64,000 bases of DNA from Rhineura floridana (GCF_030035675.1 NC_084482.1:226822943-226886942); one strand, 5' to 3'. Shown: positions 41,640-53,274, counted from the first letter of the stretch. Notes: generated from the sequence alone by a model not told the origin. Numbers and translations: made by a program.

Positions 41640-41725
41640 TATTATTTTTATTTATTAAATTTATATACCGCCACCTAGTCGAAGCTCTCTGGGCGGCTTA
41701 CAGCAATTAAATAAATAAATGTCAG
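41640..41725 (-). mobile_element. Short L2 3' tail, intron 1 of gene 2
   Basis: ATTTATATACCGCC and GAAGCTCTCTGGGCGGCTTA on the plus strand, reverse complement of the L2 3' end. Confidence 0.65.
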
Positions 41726-42614
41726 ATGTGTTTGAGTTGCAGCTTTTCTATAAAAAGCAGAGCAAAATCCAGCTCAGCCCTTCAATGGGTCTACTCTGAG
41801 TAAGACTAGAATGGAATGCCACCTATTATATCATGAGGAACATTGGGAAGGGTGAATGCTCAGGGCATACTCCTTGATGCGAACATTGGGGAGATCCCCC
41901 AGTCTCAATCTGAAGTAGTCTTCTGGAGGTTGATGGGAGGAATTAGTGTCCCGTATCTATCTCTCTGCCCTTGCCTTGAGATGGAGGACAGAGCGGTTCT
42001 CTCAGGCACAAAAAGGAATGGCAAAGCAACTCTCCTTCCTCAGAGTCGAAAAGCGGGTCCCTCCTTTAGTGCTTGGTGCAAAGATCGCTGGAGAGGGCAG
42101 TTTTGAACTGGAACTGCACAACTCATTTCCCACAGGTTCATCGTAATGTACGCAGCTGCAAATTGGGAATCTATACTATGCTTAGGCAGACTTTCTCTGG
42201 GGCCCAGTTTAGGCCAACATCTCTAAGCCTTCCCCACTGTTGAGAGGGGCTGCTCTTCCCACCGCTCACTCTGAACACACAAACCATTATTTTGGGATCA
42301 TTTCTTGTGAGATAAGGAATGTCTGGAGAGGCCCTTAGATTCAGTGGTGGCTGGTAAACCCAACCCCTGTTGGGGGGCCAAGGAGGTCACCGGAGGCAGA
42401 ACCAAGTTGTTCTGGTTTCCTCTGTGACCTCCTCCCTTGCAAAGATACTGTGGGCATGTAACAACGCCGTAGTAAAAATATTGGTAGCACTCTACCCCAC
42501 CAGGCTGCCACATTTGGTTAGATTTAATAGAGAAAGGGTATGACTTTTCCCTACATGGAAGGTGACAGTGTGTGGCATTCCTTTATCTATTTATTTATTC
42601 ATTTATTTTTGCAG

Positions 42615-42906
42615 TGCATCAAATGAGAGGTACTGGTACGTGCTTTCCTTCCTGCTCACCATCCAGGAGATCAACCGGGATTCCACGCTGTTACCCAACA
42701 CCACCCTGGGCTACAGTGTCTATGAAACCTACTTTGATGGAAGAACGACTTCTGATGCCCTGACAGACCTGCTTGCTGGTGGGAAAGTCAATATTCCAAA
42801 CTACAATTGTGGAAGACACAACAACCTGTTGGCTGTTCTTGAAGGGGCAGATTCCGACATCTCCATCCATATTGCAAGCATGTCAGGCATCCTCAAAATC
42901 CCACAG
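42615..42906 (+). CDS. VMN2R: V2R gene 2 exon 2
   Basis: 292 nt, acceptor ATTTTTGCAG, donor CAG|GTAAGA. Encodes [27 protein letters not shown] and [14 protein letters not shown]. Confidence 0.92.
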
Positions 42907-43807
42907 GTAAGAACTGAGAAGGAGAGAGGTGAATGGCTGCATATAACTCCATAATTTGGTCTCTCCAGGGAAGTCTGAAAGGGGGAATAATAAGTGAAGC
43001 TATAGGAATTTTATTTTATGAGATTTTTGTGATGTGACCCTGACACTTTCCAAAAGGGGCATGACTACCTTGCTTGAAGAGGCAAACCTGGAGTCTCCTT
43101 ACCTTCTGAACCAAGCAGTGATAGATCAGACAAGTTCAAATGATTGTAAAGGTTTCTTGTAACATACTTTAAGTATACCAGAATAAAGAGTAAGTAACAA
43201 ATAACAGAAAATAAGTGACACAAAGATTTCTCATATGTCTTAGGACCATGTCCTTCTTGCTAGCTTCACTCGACCCTCATAGATGGAGATTTGTCTCTGC
43301 CCCCTATCTTCTACCCTTTTGCCATTTGCTCCCTTTTCTGCTCTCTTATCACTTGGGAGTGCCCCTTTCTGATTGGCTCTTAAACCCACCATGAGACTCT
43401 TGGTGATAATCTTGCACCCACTTCCTTGCTAGTACTGTCCCAGAAAAGGGCATCACTTAATCTTCTTTTGCATTATACATGCATCTAGCCTGGTTCTGAG
43501 ACATTCATTAAGCTATACCTCTAAAATAATATTCACTAAGCATTTTATCTGTAATGCAAGTATATTATTGGGTGTGAGAAATCCTGTGTTCATCAACTGC
43601 TGTCTTTGAAATGTTAGCAAAGCACTGTGTATGTGCCTTGGTATACATCTGCTTATGTCATAAGGTCCTCCATGGTTTTAGTTATAATATGGTGTTAGCC
43701 TCATGCAGTGTGGCATTCATCTCGTGATTCCATGTCCCCATAATCCTGAACTCTCTTGATTTCCCTTTAATCAATCATACTTATGTTCTACCAACAGTAT
43801 ACCCTTA
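42907..43807 (+). other. Intron 2 of V2R gene 2, left part; no recognised repeat
   Basis: Ordinary low-complexity-free sequence. Its ends near 43029 (TGTGATGTGACC) and 43797 (CTACCAACA) could be LTR-like limits, but no duplication or polyadenylation arrangement supports that. Confidence 0.3.
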
Positions 43808-43967
43808 GGGAAAGGGTCCTAGCTCAGTGGTAGAGCGCCTGGCTTGCATGCAGAAGGTCTCGTGTCCAATTCCTAATGGCATCTCCATTATCTTCTGCCA
43901 GGATTCCAATAGTGTGGACAATATTGAGCTAAATGGACCAATGGCCTGGTCAGCTTCCTGTGTGGGC
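43808..43967 (+). mobile_element. tRNA-derived SINE, intron 2 of gene 2
   Basis: Plus orientation: GTCCTAGCTCAGTGGTAGAG (A box region) and GTCCAATTCCTAATGGCATC, then GGACCAATGGCCTGGTCAGC. Confidence 0.75.
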
Positions 43968-44169
43968 AATACCCATGCAGGACATCTAGACTTAAATGGT
44001 GACTAACCTTCAGTAGAACAGTATTTAAAGCCTAATAATGCCTCTGCTCAAGAGAGTTCCCACCTTGACTGTCAGGAGTCCGGAATAATTGCTGAATAGA
44101 AGGGATTCTCTAGCAACTGAAAAGGTCATAAGATTATCTACCATTGCTTTACTTTGTTCTTTGCATTGC

Positions 44170-44605
44170 TTGGGACCAGGACACCTGAAAGACCATGTTA
44201 TCCTTTATATACCCAGTTGATCACTGAGCTCTGCAGATGAGGGCCTCCTGCAGATACCATCTCATCAGGAGGCCCACTCCACACAACATAGGAAGAGGAC
44301 CTTTAGTGTAGTGGCTTCTACCCTTTGGAATTCCCTCCCCTTAAATATTAGACAGGAGCCATCTGTTATCTTTTTGACACCTGCTGAAGACATTTCTCTT
44401 TCAACAAGCCTTTTAAGCAGAGACCTTTTCCCAGTCTGCATCTATGTTGGAATTGCTTCTTAATGTGTTTTAAAACCTTTTTTTAAAAAGATGTTTTTAA
44501 TTCTATTTTATTTTAATATATTTTAAAGTCTGTTTTTATAATATTTTAAAGTGTTTTATTGTTTTTGTTTTCCACCCTGGGCTTCTACTGGAAGGAAGGG
44601 TAGCG
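44170..44605 (+). mobile_element. L2-type LINE 3' end, intron 2 of gene 2
   Basis: TTTGGAATTCCCTCCCCTTA, GACACCTGCTGAAGACATTT and the tail to GGAAGGAAGGGTAG. Similar to 55255-55460 and 37203-37485. Confidence 0.65.
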
Positions 44606-44608
44606 GGG

Positions 44609-44672
44609 GATGGATGGATGGATGGATGGATGGATGGATGGATGGATGGATGGATGGATGGATGGATGGATG
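44609..44672. repeat. (GGAT)n microsatellite
   Basis: About 16 tandem tetranucleotide units at the 3' end of the L2 tail, from which it probably grew. Confidence 0.95.
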
Positions 44673-44989
44673 GGGTAACAATACTTTTCATCCTATATGG
44701 TAGAACTTGAGCTGTGAGCACACTAGTTGTGTTTAGCAAAGCATTTCCATTGGCCACACCTGGAGGGGCAACCAGCTGATCTACCAATCAGCTGCAAAAT
44801 CTGTTTGAAGCTGATTTTTTTTTAAAAGCACTTGAGCTGATCCCACCAGGTTTAAGTCAGGTTGTGACTAGCACCATGTGCCCTTGTTTTCAGAAGAGAG
44901 GTGGAGATGCACCAGAACCAGCAGAACAGTAAATGTGTCTCTGCCCTGAATTCTTCATGCCTGGGGGCATCCCTTCCTCCCTCCCTCGT

Positions 44990-45020
44990 CTGCCTGCCTG
45001 CCTGCCTGCCTGCCTGCCTA

Positions 45021-45052
<32 letters not shown>
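44990..45052. repeat. (TGCC)n microsatellite
   Basis: About 15 units of TGCC with one TACC interruption, about 320 bp right of the (GGAT)n array. Confidence 0.95.
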
Positions 45053-45054
<2 letters not shown>

Positions 45055-45534
45055 TATTAAATGTATATCTCACTGTTTCTCCCGATACAGCCCAGGGCAG
45101 CCAACGTATCTGCGATAAGATAATATTATTTTTTTTTAAATCTAAAAACAAAATATTTCAAAAACAATTCCAGTACAGATATGGACTTGAATAAATATCT
45201 CTACTTCAAAACTTGTTGAAAGAGGAAGATCTTCAGTGGACCCCAAAACACAATAGAGATATTGTAACATATTCTTACACCTCCATCAAACATCAGATAT
45301 TGTTGGGAACATTTTAGCTAGAAGATGGTGGTGGTGGTGGTGAGGCTCATTTTGATTTTGTATACCTCTTATATACCAAAGTGGCTTCTCACCCATTTAT
45401 CTGGGGTAAATGCCATTTACATATTATTTGATTTTAAAAAATCTGAGGTTTACAATAATTACATTTGTCATCATCTTTTACATAAAGGTATCTTTGTCCT
45501 GAAAACAAAACATCTCTTTTCCTTTCCTCACCAG

Positions 45535-46323
45535 CTAAGTTACGGCTTTCATCTCAACGACAAAGCCCACTTCCCTTTTGTCTACCGGATGGTCCCACAG
45601 GACAAAACTCTATACCTGGGGATTGTCCAACTCCTCCTGCATTTTGGATGGACATGGGTCGGCCTCTTTGCTCCAGGCAACGACAAGGGAGAAAGATTCC
45701 TGAGCACTTTGACGCTTCTGATGATCAGAAAGGAAATCTGTGTTGCCTTCTCAGAAAGATTCATAGAAGGATCAGAACCCTTCGGGAAACCCAGTAAGCC
45801 GCCTGTCAGGTGGAGATACGTCAACGTATTTGTTTACTATGCAGACTCTCAGTATGAATTCACTGTCATCATAATAGTAGAAAACTTACTTGAAAAGATA
45901 TCAGCTGGGGGAAAAGTCTGGATCGCCACAGCTCTTTCAAACACTATCTTGTTATATTCCCCTAAACATTTCCGGTATGTCCATGGCTCTTTGTCCTTTG
46001 TAATGCAGACTAAAAAAAGGACAAAATATGACTACTATAAAACATGGTCCTCTGCTATTAAACAATTTTGGAAGGAAGCATTTGATTGTTCATATTCGAA
46101 GCATCTCTTGTCAGTGAGAGATTGGACAAGATGCACAGAGAAGAAGAATCTGGAGACGCTGCCTCAGGTGGAGACTGAAAGAATGTTGTCCCAAGACAGC
46201 TACGTTAATTACTTCAGTGTCCTGGCTGTGGCACAGGCTTTAAATGCAGCATATTCATCCAGATCCAAGAGGATGTTGAAGGTGGGTGGAAGAAGCAGGC
46301 CGGAACTTCAAAAGCCATGGCAG
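45535..46323 (+). CDS. VMN2R: V2R gene 2 exon 3
   Basis: 789 nt, 263 codons, acceptor CCTCACCAG, donor CAG|GTATGT. Keeps the standard PFVYRMVP motif, [27 protein letters not shown] and the [11 protein letters not shown] block. Open throughout. Confidence 0.92.
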
Positions 46324-46374
46324 GTATGTCCTTGTGCAATTCATTGTTCCGGCTCTGGGATCAGAGAAGAACAT

Positions 46375-46565
46375 TGGAAGCTGTCTTATATTGGGTCACA
46401 CCATTGGTTCATCTCGCTTGGCACTATATGCACTGATTTGTAGTGGCTCTCAAGCGTTTCAGACAGTGGATGTTCCCTGACCAGCTTGGAGATGCCATTG
46501 TGGATTCAACATGGGACCTTCTGCATGCAAAGCAAGTGTTCATCCACTGAGCTATGCCACTTCCC
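46375..46565 (-). mobile_element. tRNA-derived SINE after exon 3 of gene 2
   Basis: Same family and same relative position as 17590-17780 in gene 1, so it was copied with the gene. Confidence 0.72.
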
Positions 46566-46629
46566 CTTTTGCCATTAACCTACATCCAGGGTCAAGTCAT
46601 GCACTGCTCTTTGCAGAGACTGGCTTCTT

Positions 46630-46705
46630 ATGTATGTATTTATTAATTACATTTGTATACCACCCCACAGCCAAAGCTCTCTGGGTGGTTTACATCAATT
46701 CTTCC
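46630..46705 (-). mobile_element. Short L2 3' tail, intron 3 of gene 2
   Basis: TATTTATTAATTACATTTGT and CCAAAGCTCTCTGGGTGGTT on the plus strand. Confidence 0.6.
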
Positions 46706-46869
46706 CACCCAACATGCCATTCACTGGCAGCCATGGATTGCTTCAGGCACTCTGACCCAGGATAAGCTCGGGCTGTCTTGATGCAACTCCCTCAAAACCC
46801 AGATCTACCTGAATGAGCCCCATTGAATTTGGGATTCGGGCTTTATTCATATCCAGTGCACAGACCTAT

Positions 46870-47480
46870 TAGTTTCCTGCTAAATTTGGTCAAAGTCAGT
46901 GCAATTTGGAAAGCTTCTGTTCACTATCTTGATTCCAAATGGCATCCAAATATAGACCAAAACTTCCTCCTTGACCTCAGGAACTTCCTGAGATTCAAAA
47001 TGGCACCTGGGACTATCCAAACATAGACAAAAAGTGGTCCCTCCATCTTGGGATCTGTTGTGCCAAGTTTTGTAGCCTAATCAGTTCAGTCCACCATCTT
47101 GATTCAAAAGTTCCTGACTGGTTCAAAGCATAGATCAAAATCCATTTAAGGAACCATCACATTGAACTGGTCATGATATCTACCAAATGGTTCCACAGGA
47201 AGAGTCAATACAGTTCCCAACTGTATCCAAACCCATTCCTCCATATCAGGAACTGTCATGCCAAATTATGTCAAACCCCATCCTTAATCCCGGGAACCAT
47301 TGTGCCAGATTTGGTGTTGTTTTCTTCAGGTGTGTCCAAATTGATGTAGTTTGTAGATTCAAAATGGCATCCGCCACTATCCATCAAAACCATCTCCTTT
47401 TTCTCGGAAATCATTGTGCCCCGTTTGGTGACAATATCTCAAGAGATACCCGAATGCGTGGAGAACGGATGGATAAACAC
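46870..47480 (+). repeat. Degenerate tandem array of about 100-150-bp units
   Basis: The phrases GATTCAAAATGGCA (about 46930, 46990, 47100, 47357) and CATTGTGCCAAATTTGG-like (about 47050, 47260, 47300, 47410) return several times in order, with ATCCAAA...AGACCAAAA between. The right end is ACCCGAATGCGTGGAGAACG. Confidence 0.5.
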
Positions 47481-47489
47481 ACAGAAAAC

Positions 47490-48523
47490 AACTTTCCAAA
47501 ATATACAATAGACAACACCATCTGAGGAGAGCACAGGGTGGGGTCACAGGGAGAGGACTTCATTTTGCATACTGAGAGATGCAGGGCTAGAATCTCACCC
47601 TACCCAACACTTTCCAGTCACAGTGGTTCAGGGGAGGGATGGTGTAGTCTTAAAATGCTGAACTCTTTTGTAACTTCTGTTAGAAAGAGTTTGGTGGAGT
47701 TTGGTATTATTTCTGATTTGTTTCCTTTGCAGTACCCAATCTAGCCTTACCCCTGTTTGTTTTCCATCATTTCTCAATGGATCCTAGTCTTGTCCTTTGG
47801 GAGGAAAAAGTATTGCCCCCTTCCCCAATTTTGGCACTCCTTTTTAGACAAGATTTATTTACAGGATATAAGCAGCACACATAATGCATAATATTACATG
47901 CATTTGAGCAGCACAGTCTCCATTTAAAAACACTTTTTTGATTTGTTTAAAAAAGGTGGCTAGCACAAAAAAAACAAAACCCAGGATCTACCTGTGTGCA
48001 ATTAGGCAGGATTAATCCCCTCGTGAGGAGCTATCGTATCTCCAAATTTCTTTCACCCATGTGAAGCAGCAACTAAAAGTTATGGCCATTTAATTTTAAA
48101 ACATTTTAAAAATTTAAAGGTGGCTGGCATGAAACACCCTGGAGTTACCTGTCTGTAATTTGGCATGGTTAATCACCTCTTGAAGGGCTAGAAAGTCTGC
48201 AAATCTCATGACAATATTTGTGAAAATTATGGTCATTTTTGTTTCCCAGTGCAAGTCAACAGGATTTCCAAAGATTGTAGTCTGGTTCTGGAGGTGAGCA
48301 GGATCAGATACACATTGGTCCAGACGTAAGTGGGTCTGATTTGGACTTACAAATTGTATACGGGGAGGTCCGTGCACTGCCCTGGTATTACATGAGTTAG
48401 TAACTATGAGTTATGATGCACTGGCCCTTATTTGGAGGAGATTGAGGCACAAAGTGGGCAGGGCTGAGTTATCCAACATGACTTCATGCTCCTTCAATGC
48501 TTGAGTTCTCTCTCTCACTGTAG
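47490..48523 (+). other. Intron 3 of V2R gene 2, right part; nothing recognised
   Basis: Two paragraphs with similar wording (about 47930-48060 and 48100-48250: GGTGGCTAGCACAAA / GGTGGCTGGCATGAAA, then GGATCTACCTGTGTGCAATT / GGAGTTACCTGTCTGTAATT) suggest a further old tandem duplication. No coding sequence seen. Confidence 0.4.
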
Positions 48524-48754
48524 CTTCATCCTTTCTTGAAAGAAGTCCATCTGTTTTCAAATACATCAGCTGATGGACAGTACTTGGATGAGAACGGGGT
48601 GCTGGCCATTGACTTTGATATCGTGAATTGGGTGCTGTTTCCCAATGGCTCTTGTGCTAGAGTGAAAATTGGGCATGTAGAAAGACAGGAATCCTCAGAT
48701 CCAAAGTTCACCATTGACCCAAAAGCAACTGAGTGGCCCTTGCCATTTAACAAG
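48524..48754 (+). CDS. VMN2R: V2R gene 2 exon 4
   Basis: 231 nt, acceptor CTCACTGTAG, donor AAG|GTAGGG. Encodes [20 protein letters not shown] and [19 protein letters not shown]. Confidence 0.92.
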
Positions 48755-49139
48755 GTAGGGGAAATTATGTGTCTCATTTTATCTACTTTTTCTGTCTAAT
48801 AATTTGATGAATCATACGCAGATGACATTGAGTGCCATCCTATGCACACTTAACTGGAGCAAAGTTCCACTGAGCAAAGTGGAGTCTGGTCTTGAGTAAA
48901 TCTGTACAGGATTGCACTGTGAATAGGAGAATTTACAACTCCCATCTGCAACAGCCAGCATGGAGGAAAAATATGTGATGGGCACCGTGTTGAGGAAGGT
49001 GGGAGTACAGCCAGGTGTTCCCCGACCTGTTCTGTAAAGCAAGAGGATAGCAGAAAAACACTTTAGCCCAAACTTTGTATAAGAGCAGGAGCTGGCAAGA
49101 GTTAATCACCCACCTAGTATTAATTAATTTATTAATCAA

Positions 49140-49500
49140 TCAATAGTCCTCTACACCTGTCTCATAATGCTTTTGCAAGCATACCATCAAAAGAGCTAAA
49201 AATAATTTTAAAAACAGTACAAAAACACCTTCAACTGAATGAAGGTTTGAAAACAATGCACCATGAACACCTAAGGCAGAGACCTCTTTCATCCAGCGGG
49301 ATGAGCTTGTAGAACCAAAAAATGTCTTCAGTTGTTTCCGGAAATTACAAATAGTGCGTGTCTGTTGTATCTCAACACAGATGTCCTGCCGTAGGACAGG
49401 GGCAGCCACAGTGCTAGTCCTGCTTCTAGTTATTGTGGAGCAAGCTTCTGATATTTTTGGGATTTCAAGGAGAAACTCCGCTGCAGAACACAGTGACCTA
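49140..49500 (-). mobile_element. LINE fragment, intron 4 of gene 2
   Basis: Shares CACCTAAGGCAGAGACCT and TCATCCAG with 27730-27760 in gene 1 and has GGACAGGGGCAGCCACAGTG; the insertion predates the gene duplication. Confidence 0.5.
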
Positions 49501-50140
49501 CTGGATATATAAGGGATAAGGTGGTCTCTCCAGTGACCTGTTTGTATCAAACCTGCACACTTGGTCCAACAGCAGACTGACAGCCAGGGTAGCTCCCGCA
49601 GCCAAGGTGTGACACAATGGCAGTCGTTTGCCTCATAAGCAACCCAGGCACTGCAGTCTCCAGAACCAACCTCTTCATTCAGCCTTTGGGGCACAAACGT
49701 CTGATATAATAAATATAGAACATGAATCAATCCATTAATTCTTATTTCACAGCAATGGCAGCATCATGAGGACTTTTTTATTCCTGCTGTTCATCTGGTT
49801 TATGGTTGCTGGTTTATGGTTGCTGTTCGTTCTCCTAGGATTGTGGCTTGTTTAGTTAGATTATTGTTCCTTCTATCTTTTGTGTGGCCTCAATTGCCCT
49901 CCAGTAGAGAAAAGTAGGGTCTCAATGCTGGACCAAACAAGCAGAAACACAAATGAGGTTTCTCTGCCCTGCTGCTCTGCAAAAACAGGTTCTTACCCTA
50001 AACTAGGGCTCTTGGGTTCACTTGGGGTCATGGGAAGTAAGGATCCCACTGACTCCTTCCCCAACTCTATGGTCCACTTCCATTGACACAAATACTTCTA
50101 ACGCTCTCTCCCTCATGCTCCTTCTTCTCTTTCTGCTTAG

Positions 50141-50267
50141 ACCGTGCCTCGTTCCAGGTGCACAGAGAGCTGCCCCCCTGGACACTCCAAGAAGATTCAG
50201 GAAGGGAAGCCAGTTTGTTGCTATGCGTGTGCTGCATGCGCGGAAGGGACAATCTCCACCCAGGAAG
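50141..50267 (+). CDS. VMN2R: V2R gene 2 exon 5
   Basis: 127 nt, acceptor TTCTGCTTAG, donor AAG|GTAGGT, phase 1. [16 protein letters not shown] and [15 protein letters not shown], six linker cysteines. Confidence 0.92.
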
Positions 50268-50662
50268 GTAGGTGACCTCAGAGAAGGGCCTTCTCTGGGA
50301 GGATGGGGCAAAACTTCAGGCCTACTGAGCATGATATTTGTCATGAGAGGCTCTCTTGCAGCTCAAACAACCATCTTGGTTAGTGGGGGTGATGCTTTTT
50401 TTGATAATGGGACTCTGAAGAGAAGAGGCTCTCAAACCTCTTGGAGAGAAATCTTTCCTAGCCTTGCTCCCCACAATCCATTTTTGGAGATAAGGCCATG
50501 GACTGAAACTTGTTCTCAATCAGTGGATTCCTGCCTCTCTCCTTCCTAACAAACCATTGTTGTTTCTTGACCTATCCCACCTCTCTCACTTTTAGCCCAA
50601 ATGTAAAAAAAATACAGACTCTTATAGGTTTAAGACTGATACTGAAGTCACTCTCTTTATAG

Positions 50663-51572
50663 ATGCAGACCATTGCACCAAATGTCTGGAAGACCAGCAT
50701 CCAAACAAGGACCAAGATCAGTGTATCCCCAAGATTATCACCTTCCTATCGTATGAAGAATCTTTGGGGATTATCGTGGCTTCCTTTGCTCTGTTCATGT
50801 TCTTAACCACAGGCTTTGTTTTAGGGATATTCATTAAATACCTAGAAACCCCAATAGTTAAAGCCAACAACCGGGACCTCTCCTACATCCTCCTGATCTC
50901 CCTCCTGTTCTCCTTTTTGTCATCCTTCCTGTTCATCGGCCAACCAAGGAAAGCGACCTGTCTTCTCCAACAAACGTCCTTCAGCATCATCTTCTCGGTT
51001 GCGGTCTCCTCTTTGTTGGCAAAAACCATCACTGTGGTGCTGGCCTTCCTGGCCACAAAACCAGGGAACAAAGTGAGGAAATGGCTGGGAATTATATGGC
51101 CAACTCCATTGTCATTTCCTGTTCCAGTGTCCAAGTTGTTATCTGCACCATCTGGCTGGGGATCTCTCCCCCATTCCCAGACTCCGACATGCACTCACAG
51201 CCTGAACATATCATTCTGCAATGCAATGAAGGGTCTGTCACCATGTTTTATGGTGCCCTTGGCTACATGGGCTTCCTGGCTACCATCTGCTTCACGGTGG
51301 CTTTCCTGGCCAGGAAGCTGCCTGGGGCCTTCAATGAAGCCAAGCTGATCACCTTCAGCATGCTGGTCTTCTGCAGTGTTTGGGTGTCCTTTGTGCCCAC
51401 CTACCTGAGCACGAAGGGGAAATACATGGTCGCCGTGCAGGTCTTCTCCATCTTGGCCTCCAGTGCTGGGCTCCTGGGCTGCATCTTCATCTCCAAGTGC
51501 TACATTATTGTACTGAGGCCTGATCTAAATATAAAGGGACACCTGACGAGAAAAACTAACGATAGCATCTGA
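50663..51572 (+). pseudogene. VMN2R: V2R gene 2 exon 6 with 1-bp deletion
   Basis: 910 nt, acceptor CTCTTTATAG, stop TGA 51570-51572. Reads in frame through the last linker cysteines, TM1, TM2 and TM3 ([20 protein letters not shown]) to KVRKWLG. Then one base is missing relative to gene 1 (CTGGGAATTATATGGCC against CTGGGGAAGACTTTGGCC). TM4 to TM7, with [15 protein letters not shown] and SKCYIIV, are intact in the shifted frame. Confidence 0.9.
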
Positions 51573-52209
51573 TTCTTAAAATAACCTCTTGTATCTTGAT
51601 AACAGATGTCTAGCATAATAATCATAAAACTAATGTTTTGGGGATGCTGTTCTTATCAATTGTAACACACTGTATTGTAAGCCCTCATCCCCTCACAGAG
51701 CTACAATTCCCAGAGTTTCCTGGAAGGAGGAATAGACTGGTAAATCTCTTTGCGAATGGTAGGTCTGCGAGGGAACAGGAGTGTCTCCTAAGAACTCTCA
51801 CTACTCCTAGCAAACTATAGTTCTCAGGATTGTTTGATGGAAGTCATGTCCATTTAAAGTGGTATGATACTCCTATAAAGGTACAGTGTAGATGAGGCTT
51901 TACAGGAACAAAATGAGCAGGAGTTTTGTTCCACCCCCTTGGAGAGATGTCCTGAGACCCTGTGTACAGCCAGAGCTTCAGGGCTGGGGTTGGAGGTTGG
52001 CAACCCAGAACAAAAAAGACATTGAAGAACACCATATAATAGACAATCTCTGAATTGGGTTCAAGATTGAAACATTGCCTGTTGAACTATTGTAATGGGA
52101 TTTGTGTTCTCTGCACGCTAGTGGTGATGCGAACTGTTTAATTTTTATCATTATTATTCTGATAGCTTTCTGCAGTAAGCTTTTGATCTGGGAAGGAAGA
52201 ATATGCCAA
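51573..52209. other. Downstream flank of V2R gene 2
   Basis: 51690-51880 is a palindromic MITE-like repeat (GAGCTACAATTCCCAGAGTT, AACTATAGTTCTCAGGATTG) at the place corresponding to 30600-30760 behind gene 1. Nothing else recognised. Confidence 0.45.
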
Positions 52210-52580
52210 TCTCTGTTCTCCCAATGTCTCACCAAAAGTTTGAGTTCTGCAAGAAGCATTTGCCACATTCCAAGCATTTATATGTTTTTTCTCCTGTGTA
52301 AATTCAGTGATGTGATGTTAGGGTTCCCCTCTCACTGAATCTTCTTCCACATTCTGAGCATTTATATGGTTTCTCCACTGTGCAAGTTCTCTGATGTAAA
52401 GTTAATAATTTGTTTTCAGTAAAGTTTATTCCACACTTTGAGCATTTCAATAGTTTGTCCCTAATGTGTGCTTTGTGATGTTGAGTAAGGCAGCTCCTTC
52501 CAGTGAAGCTCATTCCTCACTCTGAGCATTTCAACTGCTTCTCCCTGCTGTCCAGCCTTTGATGCTTAGTAAGGTAGCTC
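52210..52580 (-). pseudogene. C2H2 zinc-finger gene relic
   Basis: Minus strand encodes about four degenerate C2H2 fingers, e.g. LKCSKCGINFTENKLLTLHQ and YKCSECGRRFSERGTLTSHH, with EKPYKCSECG-type linkers. Several stops and frame changes. Similar in type to the array at 62995-63955 and probably a scattered piece of such a gene. Confidence 0.7.
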
Positions 52581-52594
52581 CTCAGACTGAAACT

Positions 52595-52775
52595 CTTGGG
52601 CAGCTATAGTGAATGCACCAGGGGAGCAGGAGACCTGACCTCCTGTCTGAGATATTGGACTGTCCTATAAATCTGTCAACATGCAAACAATATTTGGGTT
52701 GGTCTTTCGCAGTCCAATCCACTCCCTGTGTACCTTGGAAGAATTTGGTAACATGTGCCTCTGAGCATATGGGGA
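52595..52775 (-). repeat. Dispersed repeat, inverted copy of 16181-16386
   Basis: Shares ATGCACCAGGGGAGCAGGAG, TTGGGTTGGTCTTTCGCAGT and GAATTTGGTAACATGTGCC with the other copy. Confidence 0.6.
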
Positions 52776-52779
52776 GTGG

Positions 52780-53274
52780 TGGCAACATTTTTGTATGTTT
52801 GTTGGTGTTCTTCTTACTTTGCTTCTTTCCTGTGTTACTAGTGTTTCTACAGATAATCCAACCTAGAAAATTATATTACTGTTATTATTCATCTTAGAAA
52901 TCTGTGACAAATTTATTTTTATTAATTTCAAAGCCTTTTTATTGTTCAAAGATATATCATGATGAAGGCAGCCTTTTTTGCTTCAAACTGTTTTATTTCG
53001 ATTTTGGTTCTATCTATGTTGTATTTTTATTTTGGGTGGATCTGAAACTGAGGTTTGATGTAAAATCAGACTGATTACAATATGGTGCTACTTAAGCAAA
53101 GATTCTAGCTGTTGGAAAAAACAAACTTGGCCTGCCTAAGCTGGAATCATAGAATAGTATGGCGACCCTATGAATCAGCGACCCCCAACAGCATCTGTGG
53201 TGAACCACCTTTATCAGATCTTGCAAGTTCAGGTCTGTGGGTTCTAGTCATCTAGAATCTATCTATTATCTAGT
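52780..53274. other. Intergenic; short RTE 3' piece only
   Basis: About 53160-53245 resembles the minus-strand RTE 3' end (GAATCAGCGACCCCCAACAG, TCTTGCAAGTTCAGGTCTGT). The rest holds nothing recognised. Confidence 0.45.

Larger units (their letters stand above)
41164..51572 (+). pseudogene. VMN2R: Vomeronasal type-2 receptor gene 2, six exons, one frameshift
   Basis: Tandem copy of gene 1. Join: 41164..41372, 42615..42906, 45535..46323, 48524..48754, 50141..50267, 50663..51572. Exons 1, 2, 4 and 5 have the same lengths as in gene 1 (209, 292, 231, 127), exon 3 is one codon shorter, and exon 6 is one base shorter (910 against 911). The missing base lies at about 51088-51098, between TM3 and TM4. 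There the frame leaves KVRKWLG and enters a different one that stops at 51346-51348, while the true frame resumes at [11 protein letters not shown]. Signal peptide, Venus-flytrap domain and all nine linker cysteines are intact. The lesion should remove TM4 to TM7, so this is a pseudogene unless the base is a sequencing or assembly error. Splice sites are all GT-AG. Confidence 0.9.

Noticed and set aside
43029-43797. Possible LTR in intron 2 of V2R gene 2 (TGTGATG...CCAACA ends)
   Set aside because: No matching flank duplication and no TATA/AATAAA order on either strand.
44852-45194. Cys/Leu/Pro-rich and Ala/Gly/Arg-rich frames on both strands
   Set aside because: They are translations of the (TGCC)n microsatellite.
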